Below, one piece after another: positions 55,885 through 64,000 of a stretch of DNA of 64,000 nt (positions are counted from its first letter, which is position 1; each line of letters begins with the position of its first letter). The DNA comes from Reticulitermes speratus. Lineage: Eukaryota > Arthropoda > Insecta > Blattodea > Rhinotermitidae. The notes under the pieces are model-generated. The model was not told where the DNA came from. It was given only the letters and a program-made list of their open reading frames with translations, and made no database searches. A program made the translations under genes and the position numbers. Where the stretch lies: contig JAJKFL010000042.1 of the NCBI GenBank assembly GCA_021186555.1, positions 21,513,521-21,577,520 on the forward strand. Reading direction: 5' to 3'.

Positions 55885-57123
55885 AGATAACTATGAAAAT
55901 CAAACTCCATACAGTTGGCAAGAGGAAAAACTCCCCTTTTCTTGCAATTACATATATAAAATATATATCAATATATAAATTGCTGCCTAAGAGAAGTATA
56001 TGTTAAAATGTAAATGTAAAAGATGTAAAATATAAAAAAACATACAAGTATAAAAATGTGAATATAAAAAACGGCATCAGACCGTAAGATGTGGACATAT
56101 GTGTGGTAGTACTAATGTAAAAAACCAGTGTCAATCCTGTACACTACATATGGATCTTCGTGCGACCAGATAAATTGGTCCTTAATGTAGATTGCTTGTA
56201 TACACTTTTTCTTGCACACCTGGTATTTTATGTAGTATCCATGTATGTATGAAATTCTAGGTTTTTATTTTGTCTGGATACTTTACCTATAAAATACAAA
56301 TCAATGTTCACTAATTAATAATGTAATAAAATTTTGTATTAGTAAATCAAATGATTAGTATAAAAAGGTACTTACAGAAATTTGCATATTAGGCACATAT
56401 TTTCACTGGTTTTTTGCGTTGCTTTAACAGTACTGCTGTATTTACGGTAGACTGTCATACTACATCTTATGGCCACGCCTTATATAGGGGTAGTGGCATT
56501 AGTCAAATGATCGTCTGTCCTTATGATCATGTCAAATATTCTGTTAGATGTAATACCTTTCCATTGTGTGGAAATGACACAATGGAAAGATATTACATCT
56601 ACCGAGAAACAATGAAAAATAATCAATTACATGACAAACACACAATTATTATTCATGCAAGCATGGTGTGTCCCAGACCAGAAATGGGTACAGACATATG
56701 TAGTTAGTCCTAGGCAGTTCTTTTTAAAGAAAACCCTTTCTAGTGCCCTAAGACATTATAACTATCATTACAAACAATGACACAGGACAGAAAAAATTCC
56801 TGATATTGCACTGTAATTATATCTTTTATAATGTGTGTTGATCATTCCACTGGCCTGGACCATCTGTAATTCTGAAACAGTATACATACATGTCTAAAAA
56901 ACATTTCCATCACTGACTGTACCAATCGATACGATAACATGTCAGTAGCAGCTTACTGTTACTGCTATCAACAAATTTCTGTCCAGTCATGCTACAATCT
57001 CTTCACAGATTAGACACACACAACTGTAAAGTTACCTTATTTTCTTAACACATCCACATAAACTGTAGACAAAAATTTGTCCACATACACACAGATACAC
57101 ACCTGCACACGCACGCCCCACAT

Positions 57124-57150
57124 GTGCACACACACACACGCGCGCGCGCA
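57124..57150. repeat. (CA)n(CG)n microsatellite
   Basis: An alternating purine-pyrimidine run of about 27 bp (CACACA...CGCGCG), a sequence type able to adopt Z-DNA. Confidence 0.9.
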
Positions 57151-57959
57151 ATACTATACTAATAAAAATACACCAACTCTCAATGTATGACAAGGATATG
57201 TGCCTTGGAGTAGTCAGTTAATTTATTAACTGAACGCATATTTCCCATTACTTTAAAGGCATACAATAAAGACATATAAAGAGCAGTACAGAAAGTTGAA
57301 ATGTATAGTACACATAACTGTATATTTATAAGGACAACACTAACAGGCACCAAGAAGTCATGATAAACTGAAAGACCTTGTTCACATAAACCCCACAAAT
57401 TTAGATAATGCACTGAGTACAGTATGAAACATATGAAGATGTAGCCAAAAGTTCCTGAACTTGCCACTAGGCTGGGGACAGCAAGTAGTACAGTTTTCTG
57501 CCATTATGTACCATAGTACTGCTATTTTCTGAATCAGTCTAGCAATTCTTGAAACCACAACCCTCTGCACAGCTTCTCAATGGCCATTTACTTTTGTATT
57601 ATGTGCAATCTTCGATTTTCTAATGTCCGATTTAATGAAACAATGCAAGTGTTAAGTTTTGCTTCAAACTTGGCAAAACTGCATTGCAAACACACGAAAT
57701 GCTCAAAATAGTTTTCAATGACAATGCCATGGTGAGAATACAGAATTTTCAGTGTTTTCTTGATTATAATGCGTAGAAACTTCAGGTGAAGATGGTCAGC
57801 ATTCATATCATCAAAAGGTTGCACAAATGAAAACATGCAGCAAGTTTGCAAAACTGTCAAAAAAGACCAATAAAGTACCATTTTGGAGATCAATGATAGG
57901 TAAGGCCTCTTGCAAGGAACATGCCAGCAAATTCTACAGGAGGACCTAAACATGTTGCA

Positions 57960-58740
57960 GATCTCTGCAAAGTATGTGCTTCAGGTGTATAATGAGCAGA
58001 AGCACTGGCACACATTCATGTGCCAGGTATTTCTAGATTAACTTACAAATGGCTGAAGCTTCCTTTCAAGGGTCCTACTACATGGCCAACCCTGGGTTTG
58101 CTATTACGTTCAACAAACCAAACAGCAGGCCTCTCAGTGATAAAACCCATCCTCTCCACATTACAAGAAAGTGAGGCAAGGCAGGTCGAACATCAAGAGC
58201 ATGCTGGTGATATTTTTTGACTGTGATGGCACTTCTCATCAGAAATTTGTTCCCCCAAGCCAAATGGTTAACCAGGATTACTGCTATGAGGATCTGCAAT
58301 GTCACACAGAGCACATCTGCTGAGAATGTCTGGAGTGAGGGCAGCGCCAGTCCTGGTTGTTTTACTGTTGTGACAACCCACCGGTGCTCACTGCTTTGCC
58401 CAGTGCAGCAATTGTTGTCCACTACTAACATGGCTGTTGTCCCCCACCGTCCTTACTCACCTGATTTGGCACCTCGTAAGTTGTTCGTTTCCCAGAATAA
58501 AATTCAGCCATGAAAACGTAATTTCCAGGATGTACCAGAAATTCAGAAACAATTTCTGACCATCTGACATGCAGTTCCAAGAAGTCAGTTCTAGGAGTGC
58601 TTGCAGCAGTGGCAGAAAAAATGGACCCATCATATAAATTTGAAAAATGGCAGCAACTGCCAATAATGAAGGCAGGCATACATTTCATTACTGACTCCAT
58701 CCATGAACTTTTAGACAAGCCCACATACACACTAAGGTAA
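57960..58740 (+). pseudogene. Decayed mariner transposase in an intron
   Basis: Plus-strand pieces over three frames: SMLVIFFDCDGTSHQKFVPP, SQMVNQDYCYEDL, MAVVPHRPYSPDLAPRKLF (third catalytic block, Asp lost), FQDVPEIQKQFLTI and ECLQQWQKKW. The order and spacing fit the C-terminal two thirds of a mariner transposase. Stops are frequent. Confidence 0.75.
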
Positions 58741-59185
58741 AGTTGATTGTGCATGGAGTAAAGAGGTTACCAAGGCTGAGAATTTGTATCCTAATTTGAG
58801 CAAGAATCATTAAATAAACATTTCTAACGAGTTATGTATATTGATAAATTCTTATAGTGTTTCTGTTACTGATGACTTACATAAAAAACCTGCTTGTTCC
58901 ATACTTGCACAAATTTATTCACAAACTGGAATAAGGGTAAAACTGCCTGTATTGATGCACCACATCATGGAGATGTATATGGGACATGAAGTGGCTGGAA
59001 AGATAAGCACATCCCACAGCCAGTCTGCACATGAGCAACACAAGCAATCCCTGTCTTTGCCAGGAATCAAATTCTAGTTGTCCATCCCAAGAGATCTAGC
59101 ACAGCTTATTCCAAATGGAATTCCTTTGTCAGACTGAAAAGTGCATCACAATTACAAAGCAGTATTACAACAGACAGTAACTCAC

Positions 59186-59448
59186 CAGACAACAAAAACC
59201 CTCTCGTACACATTTGTCTGCAGGTCTTCCAAGAGCACACGCAGCCCATACAAGAAAAGATCATCCAACCATGTGGGATCTTTGTAGATTACTTTCATGT
59301 GTTGCATAAGGGCCATCTGTTGCAATACTGCACACTTGCTCTCAACAAGAACAACTTTCACATCAGGAGAACTGATGCGTGTAAGCAGCCAATCTGTTTT
59401 ATTCTGACACAACTCCTCTGCAGCAACAGGGTCAAAACAATCATATAC
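59186..59448 (-). CDS. SEFIR-domain receptor, internal exon (core of SEFIR domain)
   Basis: Acceptor with a long T tract (TTTTTTTTACAG, above 59,448) and donor GTGAGTTAC (below 59,186). The 87-codon frame reads VYDCFDPVAAEELCQNKTDWL, then LTRISSPDVKVVLVESKCAVL, DPTWLDDLFLYGLRVLLEDL and YERVFVV. SEFIR domains (TIR-related, in IL-17 receptors and Act1/CIKS) mediate homotypic signalling at the inner membrane face. The D/W...VVLVES segment corresponds to the conserved strand after the helix that precedes the Trp motif. It begins in phase 0 after TMCE of the previous exon and ends two bases into a codon. Confidence 0.8.
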
Positions 59449-60237
59449 CTGTAAAAAAAAAATCTATAAACAGCACAATATTTCAGCATCTCTGAAATGG
59501 ATCTGAAGGAGGAAACAACAAATACTGCAGAATGGAACATGAACACTCAGTACACTGAGAATCAATCACGATGAGATGGTCAGATGTATAATTATTCAGT
59601 GCACCATTCAGTGAACTCATCCCTCAAATTAAATGAGTATGCTGAACACTGCTCCTCAGGTGCAGGTGCCACCTACTTCTGTCCTCTTTGCTTCTCTCAA
59701 GATTGTACCTCCAGCTTTTGTTAATACATACTGGAAACTTGCACACAGCTTTAGTAATTCAGAAATTGTTACTACTACAACTATTGCTACACTTCCTGCA
59801 TGTTATGGCAACATGTTCCCATACAGTGCAAGAAATGTGGAACTGCAGAAATTAACAAATACAGTACAGGACATAAAGCATGCACATGCAGGAAAGAAAA
59901 ATATTTACCTGAATCTAATAAATAAATAATAAAATAAAAAAGTAAATAAAATGTAAGATGTAAGCTGGATTCAGCTGACTCAGGATATGGTCGAAGGCAG
60001 TCCCATGTGAGCAATGTCATAAACCTTCAGATTCCATAAAATTTGGGGTATTTCTTGACCAACTGAGCAACTACCAACTTTTTGGGACAAACATGGCACC
60101 ACTGTCAATAATGAGCAACTGTGACATACATGCTTTTGTTAACTGGGAATTCTGCTTATCTTCCCGCAAATTCTGCTTTCTTGAACTATGGACAGGAGAT
60201 CATATCACAGTTCAAAACACATTACATACGCCCTCAC

Positions 60238-60374
60238 CTCACACATCGTCACTTCTTTTAGCACCTGTCTAAAAGTGGTCATCATATTCATGAACAGTTC
60301 ACAGTCACGAGCATACAGCAGAAGGATACGTGGTCTATGCGGTAGAGCTACTCTCGTCACGTAACAGCTTCCAC
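60238..60374 (-). CDS. SEFIR-domain receptor, internal exon (start of SEFIR domain)
   Basis: Acceptor TTCTTTGTTGCAG (above 60,374) and donor GTGAGG (below 60,238). Frame: GSCYVTRVALPHRPRILLLYA, then RDCELFMNMMTTFRQVLKEV and TMCE. Basic residues followed by PRILLLYARDCE form the first strand of the SEFIR fold (usual form (K/R)VxIxYSxD), and FRQVLKE is the following helix. The upstream exon with the membrane span should lie to the right but was not found with confidence in 60.4-64 kb. IL-17-receptor-like is the best label; an Act1-like cytosolic adaptor cannot be excluded. Confidence 0.8.
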
Positions 60375-63300
60375 CTGCAACAAAGAACACAGAATTTTTC
60401 AAACATTGAAATTAAAATTACTCACAATGTTAATCAGTATACAGAGGTGAGTTCCTCATTACCAACCATTGGTTTAGTGTAATGTAAGAACAGCAGTGGT
60501 CTGATAATCCAGTTACCAACATCACAGTCCATTTTCTCCAGCTTTAAGTTCTACTGCAGTCTGAATTGTAATACAATAACAAGACCTTACTACACATATT
60601 CAAAAAGAAAGTGTTTAATTTTTGCTGTTTATGTAGTGCAAATCACAGTGCGGTGTACAGAATTATCCACATACTTTCAGAAATTTTAAAGGAAAAAAAG
60701 TGGCTTGTAAAACAAAATTCATAAGATTACAAAACAAAATTTTCAGTAGTGGAACTATGGTTTCACAACATCAGTTCATGTCATTTCAAGCGTTCTCAAT
60801 TCACTGACACTAACTGCAAAGACTGACGTTATCACACGATAATCTGGAAATATGTGAAAGCAAGTGGTTGGACTTATTTGATGTTACTTTACCAACACCT
60901 GCCTCAAAAAATGAAGGAAAAGTAAACAAAGACGTCAGAGTAGCTAATTCTTCATCTGAGGTCTGAAATGAGTACCTGTTAAACACAAGCTGTATACAGA
61001 AGAAGCAGACAGCTGACAAACTGACTATACACACTTCTTCCTTTGTGAGTCAGTAAATACCACAGGTATGACATGCCATACAAGCAGGTCTTACAGCAAT
61101 GTAGGCAATACTTCACATGTTTGTGGAAGTTTACAAGCAAATTCCAAAAAATCCATTATTTCATCACGCTCAAACAGTTAACATTTCCAATTATTCATAT
61201 AATCCTACTTGAGGTACTTCCAGCGTATTGAAACTTCCTCATGAAGAAAGCAATGATAATGCAACCAGAATACTTCCACGAGACAACAGCACTGCAGCTT
61301 CCTGGCACTGAGAAACAGTGCATATTCTATTAAAAACCACAAACACTTCAACACTGTATAACATGCTTAGTAACAGTCAGTGACTCCACTGTATGAATGT
61401 TAATATTTTACGAAACCAAAATATCAACACCTGAGAACAGTCTCCCTTAGGACTTCCACACATACCTGACATAGTTAAGGATGCTGAGATATATGTAAGG
61501 CGTAGAAGAGACGCACAAAATGCACCGTGTTCTGACATAGGTTAACCCGTTAAAACACAGTGCGTATGGTATACACAATCTGCTTTAACATTACAAAACT
61601 ATGTAGTTTACCACACAGTAAATCTGTGACTTTTGTATGATTCTCAGACCAAACAGCAATTATTTCACTAAATAACGTTAAGGAATTGGTCTTTGTAATA
61701 GAGATCAGTATGCTTTGTTTAGCAAGAACTAGATTTTTAATTATCATTTAGGCAAATTTCATGCTTGAAATGGTTAATGAAGAGAGTGAGAAGTCCAAAT
61801 GGTAAATTAACACATAAGAACAATAGAATGTTTATGGTGAATATGAAGGGTATAAGACACTTAAAAGTATTAAAATAGTTTACAAATAATTTGACATAAA
61901 TAAGCTTCATTCTAGGCACTTTAAAGTTTATCTTTTCCACTGAAATGTTCTAGGTTGACAAACATGAATAGTAGCAGCCATTATGGAATACTAAGGTACA
62001 ATGTGGACCTGGCCTATTTCATGGTAACCATGATTTACATTATAGCACTGTATTATGCCTCATCACTGTCTTCATAATCATCACCAAGGTTCCCCACAAT
62101 TTCAATAATTAATATGCACAGCACAGGATAAAGAGCAGAGGTAACACTTCCAATAGTTTTCAACATCATGCCATGCAGACAGATGTACACTTCTATACAT
62201 TCCTAACTTCAGCTCTAGAAGAATATGAGTCGGCATTTTCCAGTCTTTAACAGATTTTATCCCCAAGGAAAGAGCTCTAGTATTCACTGGATGGGGGTTG
62301 GGCAGGGCCCACAGCTACCTCTGGAAAAGGTAGTGACAACACACTTACCTGCCCATAATTAAACTAGCTCAACTAAGATGACTGCAGTGTTAAACAATAC
62401 ACCAAACTCTGAATCACCATCACATGATAATATTAATAACCCAAACATATTATAATTACAGTCATATGAGATGTGACAACACACAGTTTCAAAGAGAGGT
62501 GCCAACTATATGGTATCACAAGCTACAGGACCTTAACCTCAATATTCGACACATGAACCTCAAATCCCAAGTCATGATTAGTACCATACCTTACACAATA
62601 ATAATTTGTTATTACTTCATCAGTTTGGATAGTGTGCAAGTTGGTTTATTTAACTCTGTTGAAGTGCAAGCACACCATTGGCCAAACACTGCCTCAGTAT
62701 TATGACAGATTTGTACAGTGAAATATTCAATTATTGAACTATATACACCAAATAATGCTGAAAGTTTTTTGACAGTGGTGTAACATGTTGATTAAGAATC
62801 TCATTTTAGGCTCCATCAATCATAATGGTTTTTTTAAAATCAGTACATTTCAGAAGTTTGTTCTGCTTGTGTCATCAAGTTTGTATAGGATGATAGAAAA
62901 CCTATTCTGCTGGGTCCCTTAGTAGACCAACTGTCAACCTATGGACTAAACATGGTAACTTACTAATGAATATTAATGATAAAACTGGATAGTATGAATA
63001 ACAAAATACAAACATACTATCTCTATGCCACAGGAACATTTCCAATAAGACAGCCTTACATTACTCACATTATTTATTTTCTCTGGTAGTAATATAAGTT
63101 TCCCTTCTTCAGAGAACAAAGTTGGAGTGAAAATACACCTCACAATTTTCTACTGTGACAGTAAATGGAATGTTACCTACATAAGCTAAAACATACACAG
63201 CAAAAGAGTATGACACATGTCTTTACAGAGCACACAATATTAAAACTTTAAAACTCCTAATGTGACAGATAAAGATAAGCAAGATCAAAGGTTACAGAAA

Positions 63301-64000
63301 TTAGTATGTTGGTATACCTGTGTCAACCTGTCCTGTATGGATTTTGAGAACACTTCTTTGCACACAGAAGAACTTAAAACACACATGCAACATGGACAGA
63401 GCCAACTGTGACTGGAGAACTATGGTAGTTATGTCCCTGCTACTTCAGATGCTGCAACTTCTGCAAGAATCTTCCTGTCCTGATGGAAGTTGCCACATGG
63501 ACAATGAAGTTGTAGGTATTTTTCATTATCAGTAATCATCCTAATCACTACCACACCCCACTTTGGGGACTGTGCAACCAGCCTGCCAATTACAACGAAA
63601 CAGGCCAGTCAATCCGACACTGGGAGTGATTATCATGACTTGTCACTGTAATGAAAAGGAAGTTGTCTGCCAGAACTCCAGAAATGACCAGCAACAGCTC
63701 TTTCTACAGCAATGCCCAACCAGGCCTTGCTTCACAAATTTATATGTAATGTCCTGAATACAACTTTTTTCAGGACACCCTGGAATTCAAATTCTGATAA
63801 CTTTTAAACTGCAACAACACTCAACTTTAGTAATTCATAAACTTCATTACACTTCCTCACACATCCCATCTAACGTTTCATTCACATTATGAAGAGAAAA
63901 GTTGTGGAATTTTTTCATTGTACATTACCGTTATAGACATCATAATGACAATCATGTTTTGCTTGACTTTATCTTCTACCAAATATTGGTGTAATTATTA
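60375..64000. other. Presumed intron of the SEFIR gene
   Basis: Upstream (minus-strand sense) of the first recognised exon. Several donor-like and acceptor-like sites were inspected (for example near 62,352 and 63,155) but the adjoining frames close at once. Cys-rich plus-strand open frames at 63,320-63,535 and 63,563-63,757 have no recognised motif. Confidence 0.4.

Noticed and set aside
62350-62395. SEFIR gene exon ending at the GTAAGTG donor
   Set aside because: All three frames hit stops within about 30 bases upstream of the donor.
63090-63260. Transmembrane exon (CVILFCCVCFSLC) near a GTAACA donor
   Set aside because: The frame closes with a stop upstream and no acceptor was visible; hydrophobicity alone is weak evidence.

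Overview
The window looks like repeat-rich nuclear DNA from an insect, most likely a hemimetabolous one of cockroach or termite type. That placement is inferred from spliced introns of several kb, tRNA-derived SINEs, many mariner-type transposons, RTE-like and Jockey-like LINE pieces, and a SEFIR-domain receptor gene. Nothing here is bacterial, and most open frames on either strand are chance or transposon debris.

Host genes. Two minus-strand genes can be supported. At 52.8-60.4 kb the last four coding exons of a SEFIR-domain (IL-17-receptor-like) protein join in phase and end at a stop codon at 52,796; its ectodomain exons must lie to the right of the window or be unrecognised in 60.4-64 kb. 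At 3.87-5.82 kb two further minus-strand exons, also in phase, encode a cysteine-containing extracellular-looking stretch. They lie downstream of the first gene's stop, so they belong to a second gene, possibly a tandem relative.

Mobile DNA, left to right: a Jockey-type endonuclease fragment (2.4 kb); a SINE with a 12-bp target duplication (4.1 kb); minisatellites (4.5, 6.0, 9.3 and 17.2 kb); a decayed TA-flanked element with about 130-bp inverted ends and a rosa-like transposase (11,985-16,842), into which a 3.1-kb PIF/Harbinger element is nested (13,441-16,540); decayed mariner, hAT and LINE pieces (17-25 kb); an intact mariner transposase gene (33.9-34.9 kb) beside a young inverted duplication (31.6-32.5 and 35.15-36.1 kb); a deletion-derivative mariner (41.0 kb); a Jockey-type LINE with an internal deletion fusing ORF1 to the RT (43.6-46.9 kb); an RTE-like reverse transcriptase (50.3-51.8 kb); and decayed mariners inside the SEFIR gene introns.

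The most distinctive signal is a dispersed family of hammerhead-ribozyme motifs. At 10.5, 20.2, 25.8, 39.4, 39.9 and 55.9 kb a type-I hammerhead core (CUGANGA, hairpin, GAAA, very short stem III, UA cleavage site, stem I) is followed, always on the same side, by a box resembling GTGCATTNGTTGGT. Several copies sit inside inverted repeats. This fits solo terminal modules of Penelope-like retroelements, but no Penelope RT or GIY-YIG gene is present. The joint hammerhead plus box plus foldback layout is the best candidate here for something undescribed.
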